Assembly (NCBI RefSeq): GCF_014207955.1
Contig: NZ_JACHLK010000009.1
Location: 124,001 to 188,000, forward strand
Reading direction: 5' to 3'
Source of the DNA: Acidovorax soli
GTDB lineage: Bacteria > Pseudomonadota > Gammaproteobacteria > Burkholderiales > Burkholderiaceae_C
DNA length: 64,000 nucleotides
Under the pieces are notes generated by a model, which was given only the letters and a program-made list of their open reading frames with translations, had not been told where the DNA came from and did not search any database. Positions 27,520-36,309 of the stretch are shown here, piece by piece. Within the stretch, counting starts at the first letter, position 1. Every line of letters begins with the position of its first letter. The translations under genes and the position numbers were made by a program.

Positions 27520-27909
27520 ATGACAAGCCCCAGCACCATCACCCTCTACGGCATTCCCAACTGCGACACCGTGAAGAAGGCCCGCACCTGGTTCACCGAC
27601 CAGGGCCTGGACTACGTGTTCCACGATTTCAAGAAACAGGGCGTCCCGGCGGACCGCCTGCCCGCCTGGCTGGCCGCCGTGGGCCGGGACAGGCTGGTCA
27701 ACCGCCAGGGCACGACCTGGCGCAAGCTCGATGCGGACACCCAGGCCGCCGTGCAGGACGATGCCAGCGCCAGCGCCCTGCTGCAGGCCCAGCCCAGCGT
27801 GGTCAAGCGCCCCGTGGTGGAGTGGAATGCGGGCGGCAGCACCCGGATTTCGGTCGGTTTTGCGCCTGAAACCTGGAACGAATGGCGAAACAGCGGCTCC
27901 AAGCCCTGA
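27520..27909 (+). CDS. ArsC/Spx family reductase-like protein (YffB-like)
   Basis: 129 residues, thioredoxin fold of the ArsC/Spx superfamily. The N-terminus ITLYGIPNCDTVKKARTWF carries one Cys followed by the family Lys-Lys, and KRPVVEW corresponds to the conserved cis-Pro segment (KRPV). This pattern fits the YffB/Spx-like branch better than true arsenate reductases, and no other ars genes are nearby. Function of the branch is not firmly known; glutathione-dependent reduction has been suggested. No clear ribosome site is seen. Confidence 0.85.
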   Translation: MTSPSTITLYGIPNCDTVKKARTWFTDQGLDYVFHDFKKQGVPADRLPAWLAAVGRDRLVNRQGTTWRKLDADTQAAVQDDASASALLQAQPSVVKRPVVEWNAGGSTRISVGFAPETWNEWRNSGSKP

Positions 27910-28055
27910 GATCGCCGGGATCCCGCCGCTGGAAACCGGAGATATTGCACAAATCTTTACGCAGTTTTACGGCCAGCCCACCCGGTTTTGACCCGCCAGG
28001 CCTAAACTTTTCAACAGTCTGGTGCGTTATGTACCGACCTGAAAGGAGTTTCTCC

Positions 28056-28673
28056 ATGAAAAAGATCGCCATTTTTTCCGCCATGGTCGCCGTTGCCACC
28101 CTGGCCACCGCCCAGGAACAGGGCCGCGTGCTCTCGTCCACCCCCATCGTCCAGCAGGTGGCCGTGCCCCAGCAGGTGTGCAACAACGAAACCGTGTACA
28201 GCGGCAACCGCACCTCGGGCGGCGGCGCCGTGCTGGGCGCCATCGCTGGCGGTGCCGTGGGCAACCAGATCGGCAAGGGCAGCGGCCGGGCCGCCGCCAC
28301 GGCATTGGGCGTGATCGGTGGCGCCGTGCTGGGCAACAACATCGAAGGCGGCCAGCCGCAGTACGAAAACGTGCAGCGCTGCCACAACCAGACCTACTAC
28401 GAGAACCGCACCGTGGGCTACAACGTGGTCTACGAGTACGCGGGTCGCCAATACACCACGCGCACGCAGTACGACCCGGGCCGCTGGATCCCCGTGAGCG
28501 TGCAGCCGGGCCAGACCTATTCCACGGAACCCGCCTACCAGCAGGGCTATGCCCAGCCCGGCGTGGTCACCTCGACCTACCCGGCACCCACGTATGTGAC
28601 GCCCCCGGTCACGGTGATCGAATACGGCTACGACCGCTCGTACCACCACCCGCGCAATCCCTACTGGCGCTGA
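28056..28673 (+). CDS. Glycine-zipper 2TM domain exported protein
   Basis: 205 residues. A signal peptide (MKKIAIFSAMVAVATLATA) is followed by a glycine-zipper segment: VLGAIAGGAVGNQIGKGSGR and ALGVIGGAVLGNNIEGG at about 58-95, a Rick_17kDa-type 2TM motif that can insert in the outer membrane. The C-terminal half is Tyr/Pro/Thr-rich. A strong ribosome site (AAAGGAG, 28042-28048) precedes ATG 28056. Envelope-associated; exact role unknown. A terminator follows at 28772. Confidence 0.87.
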   Translation: MKKIAIFSAMVAVATLATAQEQGRVLSSTPIVQQVAVPQQVCNNETVYSGNRTSGGGAVLGAIAGGAVGNQIGKGSGRAAATALGVIGGAVLGNNIEGGQPQYENVQRCHNQTYYENRTVGYNVVYEYAGRQYTTRTQYDPGRWIPVSVQPGQTYSTEPAYQQGYAQPGVVTSTYPAPTYVTPPVTVIEYGYDRSYHHPRNPYWR

Positions 28674-28771
28674 GCGGGGCGGGCAGCCCAGGCAGCCGGC
28701 GGCATGAGCACGCCGCAGGCCCAGTGACCATTGCCATCATGGGTCGCCCTCCCCCTGCGTCCAGTCTTCAA

Positions 28772-28797
28772 AGAGCCCTTCGGGGCTCTTTTTTTTT
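28772..28797 (+). terminator. Rho-independent terminator after the glycine-zipper gene
   Basis: Stem AGAGCCC/GGGCTCT around a TTCG tetraloop, followed directly by a run of T. About 100 bases after the stop at 28673. Confidence 0.93.
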
Positions 28798-28862
28798 CCC
28801 GGCGCGGCAGCGCCGGTACGCTGGCCTAAAATCAGGGGTTTCCCTCTAACCAACGCGCATCC

Positions 28863-29180
28863 ATGACCACCGAAAAAATCGACGGCGTGTCCGTCACCAC
28901 CCAGGCCAATGTGTACTTTGACGGCAAGTGCGTGAGCCACAACATCACCTTCCCCGATGGCACGAAGAAGTCGGTGGGCGTGGTGCTGCCCGCCTCGCTG
29001 ACCTTCAACACCGGCGCGCCCGAGATCATGGAATGCGTGGGCGGCGAGTGCGAGTACAAGCTCGACGGCACCGACACCTGGGTCAAGTCCGGCGCGGGCG
29101 AGAAGTTCAGCGTGCCCGGCAACTCCAAGTTCGAGATCCGCGTGGCCAGCGCCTACCACTACATCTGCCACTTCGGCTGA
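28863..29180 (+). CDS. ppnP: Pyrimidine/purine nucleoside phosphorylase PpnP
   Basis: 105-residue single-domain cupin (formerly DUF1255/YaiE). Family features include NVYFDGKCVSHNITFPDGTK, the VVLPASLTFNTGAPEIMECV strand pair and FEIRVASAYHYICHF at the C-terminus. PpnP cleaves a broad set of nucleosides with phosphate to give ribose 1-phosphate and base. The adjacent argG begins 23 bases after the stop, so the two are likely co-transcribed from a promoter after the terminator at 28772. Confidence 0.95.
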   Translation: MTTEKIDGVSVTTQANVYFDGKCVSHNITFPDGTKKSVGVVLPASLTFNTGAPEIMECVGGECEYKLDGTDTWVKSGAGEKFSVPGNSKFEIRVASAYHYICHFG

Positions 29181-29203
29181 GCCCTGAGAAAGTCCTGACC
29201 GCC

Positions 29204-30544
29204 ATGGCCACCATCCTCCAGAACCTGCCCGTCAACCAGAAGGTCGGCATCGCCTTCTCCGGCGGCCTCGACACCAGCGCCGCACTGCGCTGGATGAAGA
29301 ACAAGGGCGCCGTGCCCTACGCCTACACGGCCAACCTGGGCCAGCCCGACGAGCCCGACTACGACGCCATCCCCAAGAAGGCCATGGAGTACGGCGCCGA
29401 GAAGGCCCGCCTGGTGGACTGCCGCACGCAACTGGCGCACGAAGGCATTGCCGCGCTGCAGGCCGGCGCCTTCCACATCAGCACCGCCGGCATCACCTAC
29501 TTCAACACCACGCCGCTGGGCCGCGCCGTCACGGGCACCATGCTCGTGGCCGCCATGAAGGAAGACGACGTCCACATCTGGGGCGACGGCTCGACCTTCA
29601 AGGGCAATGACATCGAGCGCTTCTACCGCTACGGCCTGCTCACCAACCCTTCGCTCAAGATCTACAAGCCCTGGCTGGACCAGCTGTTCATCGACGAGCT
29701 GGGCGGCCGCGCCGAGATGTCGGCCTTCATGACCCGGGAAGGCTTCGGCTACAAGATGAGCGCCGAGAAGGCCTATAGCACCGACAGCAACATGCTGGGT
29801 GCCACGCACGAAGCCAAGGACCTGGAGTTCCTGAACAGCGGCATCCGCATCGTCAACCCCATCATGGGCGTGGCGTTCTGGAAGGACGACGTGCAGGTCA
29901 AGGCCGAGGAAGTCTCGGTGCGCTTCGAGGAAGGCCAGCCCGTGGCCATCAACGGCGTGGAGTTCAGCGACCCCGTGGCTCTGATCATGGAAGCCAACCG
30001 CATCGGTGGCCGCCATGGCCTGGGCATGAGCGACCAGATCGAGAACCGCATCATCGAGGCCAAGAGCCGCGGCATCTACGAGGCCCCCGGCCTGGCGCTG
30101 CTGCACATCGCCTATGAACGCCTGGTGACCGGCATCCACAACGAGGACACGATCGAGCAGTACCGCATGAACGGCCTGAAGCTCGGCCGCCTGCTGTACC
30201 AAGGCCGCTGGTTCGACCCCCAGGCCATCATGCTGCGCGAAACCGCCCAGCGCTGGGTGGCCCGCGCCATCACCGGCACGGTGACCGTCGAGCTGCGGCG
30301 CGGCAACGATTATTCGCTGCTCAATACCGAGTCGCCCAACCTGACCTACGCGCCCGAACGCCTGAGCATGGAAAAGGTGGAAGACGCGCCGTTCTCGCCC
30401 GCCGACCGCATCGGCCAGCTGACCATGCGCAACCTGGACATCGTGGACACGCGCGCCAAACTGGGCGTGTACTCGCGCGCCGGCCTGCTGTCGCTGGGTG
30501 GCAATGCCGCCCTCGCGCAGCTCAACGACGAACGCGGCGAGTAA
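29204..30544 (+). CDS. argG: Argininosuccinate synthase
   Basis: Joins citrulline and aspartate with ATP in arginine synthesis. 446 residues, the longer (E. coli-like) ArgG type. ATP pyrophosphatase loop AFSGGLDTSAAL near residue 18; other conserved segments are YTANLGQPDEPDYDAIP and YSTDSNMLGATHEAKDLE. Follows ppnP by 23 bases. Transcription ends at the bidirectional terminator at 30562-30588, shared with convergent murB. Confidence 0.97.
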   Translation: MATILQNLPVNQKVGIAFSGGLDTSAALRWMKNKGAVPYAYTANLGQPDEPDYDAIPKKAMEYGAEKARLVDCRTQLAHEGIAALQAGAFHISTAGITYFNTTPLGRAVTGTMLVAAMKEDDVHIWGDGSTFKGNDIERFYRYGLLTNPSLKIYKPWLDQLFIDELGGRAEMSAFMTREGFGYKMSAEKAYSTDSNMLGATHEAKDLEFLNSGIRIVNPIMGVAFWKDDVQVKAEEVSVRFEEGQPVAINGVEFSDPVALIMEANRIGGRHGLGMSDQIENRIIEAKSRGIYEAPGLALLHIAYERLVTGIHNEDTIEQYRMNGLKLGRLLYQGRWFDPQAIMLRETAQRWVARAITGTVTVELRRGNDYSLLNTESPNLTYAPERLSMEKVEDAPFSPADRIGQLTMRNLDIVDTRAKLGVYSRAGLLSLGGNAALAQLNDERGE

Positions 30545-30561
30545 CAAGTCACCGCACGATC

Positions 30562-30588
30562 AAAAAAGCCACCCTCGGGTGGCTTTTT
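30562..30588. terminator. Bidirectional terminator between argG and murB
   Basis: Stem GCCACC/GGTGGC around CTCG, with a run of A upstream and a run of T downstream, so it can end transcripts from both argG (plus) and murB (minus). Confidence 0.92.
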
Positions 30589-30599
30589 CATGGCAACAG

Positions 30600-31673
30600 C
30601 TACACGACCACAGGCTCGGGCTCCAGCCGGATGCCGAAGCGCTCGTACACACTGGTCTGGATGGCCTTGGCCAGGGTCATGACCTCGCCGCCGGTCACGC
30701 TCTGCTCACCACGGCCGCGGTTGACCAGCACCAGGGCCTGCTTTTCATAGACGCCCGCCTTGCCGATGGACTTGCCCTTCCAGCCGCAGGCGTCGATGAG
30801 CCAGCCGGCGGCCAGCTTGATGCTGCCGTCGGGCATGGGGTAGTGCACGATCTTGGGGTCGCGCGCGATGATGTCGGCGCACTGCTCGGGCGAGACCGTG
30901 GGGTTCTTGAAGAAGCTGCCCGCATTGCCCACCACGGCCGGGTCGGGCAGCTTGTTCCTGCGGATGTCACAGACCCAGTCGAAGATCTGCCGGGGGCTGG
31001 GCTCTGCCACGCCGGCCTCGGCGCGGCGCCGCTCCAGGTCCAGGTAGCCCAGCACCGGCTTCCACGGGCGTGGCAGGCGAAAGCGCACATGCGTGATCAC
31101 CGCGCGCCCGGCCAGGCCCATGCCGCGCGGCAGGCCGCCAGCCACCACCGGCTGCGAAGGCGCATGCTTGAACACCGAGTCGCGGTAGCCGAAGGCGCAC
31201 TGCGCGGCGTCCAGAGTGAAACGCTCGCCCGTAGCCAGGTCGATGGCATCCAGCGAGTCGAAGCGGTCCTGCAGCTCCACGCCATAGGCGCCGATGTTCT
31301 GCACCGGCGATGCGCCCACGGTGCCAGGAATCATGGCCAGGTTTTCCAGGCCCGGGTAGCCCTGCTCCAACGTCCAGGCCACGCAGTCGTGCCAGACCTC
31401 GCCGGCGCCGGCCTCGACGATGAAGGCCCGGGGGCTTTCCTCGACCAGGCGCAGGCCCTTGATCTCCATCTTGAGTACCACGGGGCGCACATCGCCGGTC
31501 AGGATGATGTTGCTGCCGCCACCCAGCACGAAGACCGGGCCGCCAGACAGTTCTTTATCGGCCAGGAAGGCCGCAATATCATCGGCAGCGTGCACGCGCA
31601 CCAGGGTCTGGGCGCGCGCGGCGATGCCGAAGGTATTGCAGGGCTGCAAAGGGACGTTTTTCTCGACTACCAT
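30600..31673 (-). CDS. murB: UDP-N-acetylenolpyruvoylglucosamine reductase
   Basis: FAD enzyme that reduces UDP-GlcNAc-enolpyruvate to UDP-MurNAc for peptidoglycan. 357 residues, type I MurB length. FAD-binding VLGGGSNIILTGD near residue 50, QNIGAYGVE in the middle, and the catalytic-serine region VGNAGSFFKNP. Start ATG 31673 (MVVEKNVPLQPCNTFG) matches the family. Divergent from yajQ and convergent with argG. Confidence 0.96.
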   Translation of the reverse strand: MVVEKNVPLQPCNTFGIAARAQTLVRVHAADDIAAFLADKELSGGPVFVLGGGSNIILTGDVRPVVLKMEIKGLRLVEESPRAFIVEAGAGEVWHDCVAWTLEQGYPGLENLAMIPGTVGASPVQNIGAYGVELQDRFDSLDAIDLATGERFTLDAAQCAFGYRDSVFKHAPSQPVVAGGLPRGMGLAGRAVITHVRFRLPRPWKPVLGYLDLERRRAEAGVAEPSPRQIFDWVCDIRRNKLPDPAVVGNAGSFFKNPTVSPEQCADIIARDPKIVHYPMPDGSIKLAAGWLIDACGWKGKSIGKAGVYEKQALVLVNRGRGEQSVTGGEVMTLAKAIQTSVYERFGIRLEPEPVVV

Positions 31674-31754
31674 TGGCCCGATTGTCGCACCCGTGCATGC
31701 GCGCGCTGGGGCGAAACCCGTATTCCCGAGATAGATAGACAGAGAGCCACCACC

Positions 31755-32240
31755 ATGCCATCTTTTGATACCGTCTGCGAAGCCAACCTGGTCGAAGTGA
31801 AGAACGGCGTAGAAAACACCGCCAAGGAGATCGGCACCCGCTTCGATTTCAAGGGCACCTCCGCCAGCATCGAGATCAAGGACAAGGAGATCACGCTGAT
31901 CGGCGACGCCGACTTCCAGCTCACCCAGATCGAGGACGTGCTGCGCAACAAGCTCACCAAGCGCAATGTGGACGTGCGCTTCCTGGACATGGGCGACGTG
32001 CAGAAAATGGGTGGTGACAAGGTCAAGCAGGTCATCAAGGTGAAGAACGGCATCGAGAGCGATCTGGCCAAGAAGATCCAGAAGCTGCTCAAGGAGAGCA
32101 AGCTCAAGGTGCAGGCCGCCATCCAGGAGGACAAGGTGCGTGTGACCGGCGCCAAGCGCGACGACCTGCAGGCCGCCATGGCGCTGATCCGCAAGGATGT
32201 GACCGACGTGCCGCTGTCCTTCGACAACTTCCGCGACTGA
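31755..32240 (+). CDS. YajQ family nucleotide-binding protein
   Basis: 161 residues. Starts MPSFDTVCEANLVEVKNGVEN and continues with RFDFKGTSASIEI, both hallmarks of the YajQ/DUF520 family of two ferredoxin-like domains. Some members bind cyclic di-GMP and act with a LysR-type regulator; others bind GTP or tRNA. Which applies here cannot be judged from sequence. The aspartic protease gene begins 12 bases downstream, suggesting co-transcription. Confidence 0.95.
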   Translation: MPSFDTVCEANLVEVKNGVENTAKEIGTRFDFKGTSASIEIKDKEITLIGDADFQLTQIEDVLRNKLTKRNVDVRFLDMGDVQKMGGDKVKQVIKVKNGIESDLAKKIQKLLKESKLKVQAAIQEDKVRVTGAKRDDLQAAMALIRKDVTDVPLSFDNFRD

Positions 32241-32252
32241 AACGCCTTGGCC

Positions 32253-32906
32253 ATGCGTCCGCTGCGTTCCATCTCCTGCTTCGCCCTCGCCGCCAGCCTG
32301 GCCTGGCCGCTGGCGGCGCAGCCCTCCGGCAAATCCATCGCCCTGGCCGGCATGCTGGGGAGCAAGGCCCTGCTCGTGGTCGATGGGGGGGAGCCACGCG
32401 CCGTGGGCCCCGGGGAGACGCACCAGGGCGTGAAGGTGCTGTCCGTGACGCGCGATGAGGCCACCGTGGACATCCAGGGAACCCGGCGCCTGCTGCGGCT
32501 CGGAGAATCGCCGGTCGCGCTCGGATCGAGCGGCAGCGGCAAGCGCATCGTCCTCATGGCCGACACCCAGGGACATTTCATCAACACCGGCACCATCAAC
32601 GGCAAGCCCATGAAGTACATGGTCGACACCGGCGCCTCGGTGGTCGCCATCGGCAAGCCCGATGCAGACCGCATGGGCATCAAGGTCGACGACAGCCAGA
32701 AGGTGATCATGAGCACGGCCAACGGCTCGGCCGTCGGCTGGCGTGTGCGCCTGAACTCCGTGCGCCTGGGCGATGTGGAAGTGCTGGGCGTGATGGCGGT
32801 CATCATGCCCGAAGGCATGCCCTTCGTGCTGCTGGGCAACAGCTTTCTGACCCAGTTCCAGATGACGCGCACCAACGACCAGATGGTTCTGGAAAAGCGC
32901 CACTGA
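32253..32906 (+). CDS. Retropepsin-like clan AA aspartic protease (TIGR02281 type)
   Basis: 217 residues. A signal peptide (about 1-25, ending LAAQP) places it in the periplasm. An N-terminal SH3-like part (about 30-90) precedes the single-domain aspartic protease: catalytic motif MVDTGASVVAIG near residue 125 and the hydrophobic flap/hinge segment PFVLLGNSFL near the end. Such proteins act as dimers. Substrate unknown. ATG 32253 was chosen over TTG 32247. Lies between yajQ and an HD-type gene in the same direction. Confidence 0.9.
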   Translation: MRPLRSISCFALAASLAWPLAAQPSGKSIALAGMLGSKALLVVDGGEPRAVGPGETHQGVKVLSVTRDEATVDIQGTRRLLRLGESPVALGSSGSGKRIVLMADTQGHFINTGTINGKPMKYMVDTGASVVAIGKPDADRMGIKVDDSQKVIMSTANGSAVGWRVRLNSVRLGDVEVLGVMAVIMPEGMPFVLLGNSFLTQFQMTRTNDQMVLEKRH

Positions 32907-32932
32907 ACACCAGGCACGACGCACGCACCACC

Positions 32933-33961
32933 ATGAACGCCATCGCCCTGCCCAGCAACAGCCCGCCCGAAGGCGAGTACGAAGACCTGCTCGGCCTGTG
33001 GTCAGACCTGGAGTCGGGCCTGTCGGTACTGTTGTCCAAGCCGCTGCAGGTGCAGGACTTTCCGGGCAAGGTGCGCAGCTTCGACCTGTGGTTGCAGGAA
33101 CTCGTGGCGCATGACATCGATGCAGCGCTGTACCTCATGTTCCAGCTCGCTGCCACCTCGTCGGTGGGCTACAGCGCGGCGCACGCGCTGGTCTGCGGCA
33201 CCCTGTGCCACATCATGGCGCAGGACCTGCGCCTGGAGCCTGGCGAGCGCGACAGCCTGGTGCGCGCCGCGCTCACCATGAACATCGGCATGACCGCGTT
33301 GCAGGACGAACTGGCCGAACAGCGCGAACGCCCCAGCAGCGCCCAGCAGGAGGCCATCCGCAGCCACCCCGAGGAAAGCCAGGCGCTGCTGGAGCGCCTG
33401 TTCGTGAACGACCAGCTGTGGCTGGACGTCGTGGGCCAGCACCATACCAACATGGCCGACCAGGTTCCCCTGGCCCAGCAAGACCCCCCGGACCGCCTGA
33501 CGCGCATCCTGGGCACCATCGACCGCTACGCGGCCATGATCAGCCCGCGCAAGTCGCGTGCCGGGCGCAGCGCCACCGACTCGGTGCGCGCCATCGTGGG
33601 CCAGGAGGTGGACCAGCGCGACGAGGTGAGCTACACGCTCGTGCGCTCCATCGGCCTGTGCCCGCCCGGCACCTTCGTGCGCCTGGACAACGGCGAGGTG
33701 GCCATCGTGCTGCGCCGCAGCGAAAAGGCCAACTACCCCCTGGTGGCCAGCCTGCTGGACCCCGTGGGCCAGCAGCAGACCCTGCCCAACCTGTACCAGA
33801 CGGCCAGCGGCAAGCCGCGCATCCAGTCGGCCATGGCCCGCTCGGCCGTCAAGGTGGAGCTCAACCACCGCACCATGGTGCGCCTGGGCCTGTATGCCGC
33901 ACAGCGCATCTCGGGCATGCGTTCACTCATCACCGCGCCCGCAGCGCTTGGGGCGCGCTGA
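32933..33961 (+). CDS. HD-GYP-like protein with degenerate metal site
   Basis: 342 residues with the layout of an HD-GYP cyclic-di-GMP phosphodiesterase but altered key residues. YSAAHALV (80-87) keeps the first His, the HDIG motif is replaced by MNIG (116-119), SHPEES keeps His-Pro (145-146), and QHHTNMAD (169-176) stands where HHExxDGxGYP is expected. Loss of the His-Asp pair argues against normal metal-dependent hydrolysis, so a binding or regulatory role is plausible (inference). Third in a possible yajQ-protease-HD row; the first gene may bind c-di-GMP. No signal peptide or membrane helix. Confidence 0.8.
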   Translation: MNAIALPSNSPPEGEYEDLLGLWSDLESGLSVLLSKPLQVQDFPGKVRSFDLWLQELVAHDIDAALYLMFQLAATSSVGYSAAHALVCGTLCHIMAQDLRLEPGERDSLVRAALTMNIGMTALQDELAEQRERPSSAQQEAIRSHPEESQALLERLFVNDQLWLDVVGQHHTNMADQVPLAQQDPPDRLTRILGTIDRYAAMISPRKSRAGRSATDSVRAIVGQEVDQRDEVSYTLVRSIGLCPPGTFVRLDNGEVAIVLRRSEKANYPLVASLLDPVGQQQTLPNLYQTASGKPRIQSAMARSAVKVELNHRTMVRLGLYAAQRISGMRSLITAPAALGAR

Positions 33962-33986
33962 TACCAGCGGTCAATGGGCCGAGGGC

Positions 33987-34640
33987 TCAGCCCTTGGCTC
34001 CCTTGGCCTTGCCCACCTTGCTGCCCCCCAGGCGCGACTCCTTGCCTTCGAGCAGGCGCTTGATGTTTTCCTTGTGGCGCCAGGCCAGCAGCAGGCCCAT
34101 CACCACGATGGCGGCAGCAATGCGGTTGTCGGCATTCCATACCGCACCATCGGCCAGCAGGTAGTACATGGGCGCGAACAAGGCCGCCGCGAGCGAGGCC
34201 AGCGACGAGTAGCGAAAGAAAAAGGCGATGATCACCCAGGTGAGCGCCGCCGCCAGGCCCAGCCAGACGCTCACCCCCAGCAGCACACCGAGCGCCGTGG
34301 CCACGCCCTTGCCGCCTTCGAAGCGGAAGAACACCGGCCACAGATGCCCGAGGAACGCGGCCAGCCCCACCAGGGCCATGGTGCCCTCTTCCATCCCGTA
34401 GGGCTTGCCGAACCAGGCCACCAGTGCCACGGGCAGCCAGCCCTTCACCGCGTCCAGCAGCAGGGTGACGATGGCTGCCACCTTGCTGCCCGAGCGCAGC
34501 ACATTGGTGGCGCCGGGGTTCTTGCTGCCATAGGTGCGCGGGTCGCGCATGCCCATGGCGCGCGTCACGATCACGGCAAACGACAGCGAACCGAGCAGAT
34601 ACGCAGCCACGGTGGCAATCAGGGGGTACACGGCGTTCAA
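33987..34640 (-). CDS. plsY: Acyl-phosphate:glycerol-3-phosphate acyltransferase
   Basis: Inner-membrane enzyme that makes lysophosphatidic acid from acyl-phosphate. 217 residues with five or more hydrophobic helices. Conserved motifs: GSLSFAVIVTR, YGSKNPGATNVLRSGSK and FFRFEGGKGVATALG. The C-terminus is basic (Lys/Gly-rich). The start is most likely TTG 34640 (coding Met-Asn-Ala-Val-Tyr) because it has an AAGGA ribosome site six bases upstream and matches the family N-terminus; GTG 34631 is the alternative. Confidence 0.94.
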   Translation of the reverse strand: MNAVYPLIATVAAYLLGSLSFAVIVTRAMGMRDPRTYGSKNPGATNVLRSGSKVAAIVTLLLDAVKGWLPVALVAWFGKPYGMEEGTMALVGLAAFLGHLWPVFFRFEGGKGVATALGVLLGVSVWLGLAAALTWVIIAFFFRYSSLASLAAALFAPMYYLLADGAVWNADNRIAAAIVVMGLLLAWRHKENIKRLLEGKESRLGGSKVGKAKGAKG

Positions 34641-34686
34641 GACAATTCCTTTGGATGGGGCGGGTACTCGCAGGTACCCAGGCCCG

Positions 34687-35178
34687 CTATTCTGCCAGCG
34701 CGCAGTGCACCGTCTGGGCGCCGAGCAGCTGCACGCAGACCTGGGGGTCGATCTGCACCAGGAAGCCGCGCCGCCCGCCATTGATGGCGATGCGCGGCAA
34801 TTCCAGAATGCTGCCCTCGATGTAGACCGGCATCTCGCGCCGCGTGCCAAAGGGCGAGGTACCGCCCACCAGGTAGCCGCTGTGGCGGTTGGCGACCTCG
34901 GGCGCGCAGGGCTCGACCGACTTGGCACCGATCTGGCGCGCCAGGTTCTTGGTCGAAACCTTGCGGTTGCCGTGCATCAGCACGATCAGGGGCTTGGCAT
35001 TCTGGTCCTGCATCACCAGGGTCTTGACCACGGTGAAGGGGTCGAGCCCCAGCACCTCGGCGCTGTGCAGGGCGCCGCCGTGCTCCAGGTATTCATACGG
35101 GTGCTCGGTGAAGGCCACCTTGCGGGCCTTGAGCAACTGGGTGGCGGGGGTTTCGGAGACGTGTTCTTTCTTGGCCAT
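34687..35178 (-). CDS. ybaK: YbaK family Cys-tRNA(Pro)/aminoacyl-tRNA deacylase
   Basis: 163 residues, YbaK/EbsC fold. Removes wrongly attached amino acids, classically Cys from tRNA-Pro. Family features: EHPYEYLEHGGALHSAEVLG, the TVVKTLVMQ strand with the conserved Lys, and GYLVGGTSPFGTRREMPVYI. Start ATG 35178 (MAKKEHVSETPATQLLK). Sits between plsY and a LysR regulator in the same direction. Confidence 0.93.
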   Translation of the reverse strand: MAKKEHVSETPATQLLKARKVAFTEHPYEYLEHGGALHSAEVLGLDPFTVVKTLVMQDQNAKPLIVLMHGNRKVSTKNLARQIGAKSVEPCAPEVANRHSGYLVGGTSPFGTRREMPVYIEGSILELPRIAINGGRRGFLVQIDPQVCVQLLGAQTVHCALAE

Positions 35179-35198
35179 GGCGCACCGATGGTACCCAT

Positions 35199-36140
35199 TC
35201 AGGAGGTGGCCCGCTTGCGCCGCCCCACCTTGCGCTTGCCGTACTGCTCGATGGCGGCCACCAACACGCGGGCGAACTCCTGCACCAGCGCCGGCTGCAC
35301 GCGCCCATCGAGCGCCAGCACCTGCAGCCGGCGCTGCTGCAGCTGCACGTCCTCGAATGGGCGGGCTGCCAGCACGCCCTCTTCCACCCAGCGCGCCGCC
35401 GTGAGGTAGCTGGCCAGGGCCACGTCGCTCGGGCCCAGCAGCGGCAGCAGCGCCGATGAAAAATTGCTCACCACCGCCGGCGTGTAGCGCAGGCCCTGCA
35501 GCGTGCACGACAGGTCGAACAGCTGGCGCCCGGTGATGCCGGCCGTGCCCAGCAGCAGGGGGTAGCGCACCACATCGGCCACGCTCACGCTGCGCTGCAG
35601 TGCCAGCGGATGGCCCGCCACGGTGATCGCGAACACGGGGGCGATGGCCGAGTGCAGCACCGCCAGGCCCTTCTCGGGCGCCACGCTGTACTTGAGGGCC
35701 AGGTCCGCATCGCCACGCTGGACCTGTGCGGACACCTCCTCGGGCACACCCACATGCAATTGCAGCTCCACCTCGGGGTGCATCTCGCGGAACTGGGCCA
35801 TCACCAGGGGCATGAAACCGGCCGCAAACCCTTCCGTGCAGGCCAGACGCACGCGCCGCGCCTCCTGCTCGGCCAGGCCCTGCAGTTGCTCCACCAGTTG
35901 GGCGGACTCCTGCGCATGCGCGCCCGCATGGGCCAGCAGGCGTTCACCTGCCGTCGTGAGGCGCATGCCGCGGGTCTGGCGCTCGAACAGCACCACGCCC
36001 AGCGAATCCTCGAGCTTGGCCAGTTGCCGGCTGACCGCCGACGCCGCCACATGCAGGCGCTGTGCGGCCTGGTTGACCGAACCGGTGCGCGCCACTTCCA
36101 GAAAGTAGCGCAGGGGCAGGCTCAGCAGGGACAGGGGCAT
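35199..36140 (-). CDS. LysR family transcriptional regulator
   Basis: 313 residues. The N-terminal helix-turn-helix (about 1-65) reads LRYFLEVARTGSVNQAAQRL then SAVSRQLAKLEDSLGVVLFE; the C-terminal part is the type 2 periplasmic-binding fold effector domain. The C-terminal tail is strongly basic (GKRKVGRRKR). Divergent from the Bug-type binding protein/M20 peptidase pair at 36310, with a symmetric LysR-type box just upstream of its own start (36155-36175), so it likely controls both itself and that pair. Confidence 0.92.
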   Translation of the reverse strand: MPLSLLSLPLRYFLEVARTGSVNQAAQRLHVAASAVSRQLAKLEDSLGVVLFERQTRGMRLTTAGERLLAHAGAHAQESAQLVEQLQGLAEQEARRVRLACTEGFAAGFMPLVMAQFREMHPEVELQLHVGVPEEVSAQVQRGDADLALKYSVAPEKGLAVLHSAIAPVFAITVAGHPLALQRSVSVADVVRYPLLLGTAGITGRQLFDLSCTLQGLRYTPAVVSNFSSALLPLLGPSDVALASYLTAARWVEEGVLAARPFEDVQLQQRRLQVLALDGRVQPALVQEFARVLVAAIEQYGKRKVGRRKRATS

Positions 36141-36154
36141 ATGGGAGGGTTTTC

Positions 36155-36175
36155 GTATTGCCTTTGAGGCAATAC
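36155..36175. promoter_or_regulatory. Predicted LysR operator
   Basis: Perfect inverted repeat GTATTGCC/GGCAATAC with a five-base spacer; it contains the T-N11-A pattern of LysR sites and starts 15 bases upstream of the lysR ATG. A second inverted repeat in the same intergenic region pairs ATCGATGC (36176-36183) with GCATCGAT (36214-36221). Both lie between the divergent genes. Confidence 0.65.
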
Positions 36176-36309
36176 ATCGATGCTTATTCTCTATCGAAAG
36201 CAATGGTAAACCAGCATCGATCTTGCGTGCATCGAGGCTCCAATCAACCCATCGCCCTGCCGCGGCCGCCCTGGTGCTGCGCAGCCCGGCGCCCTACCCT
36301 GGAGCCCCC

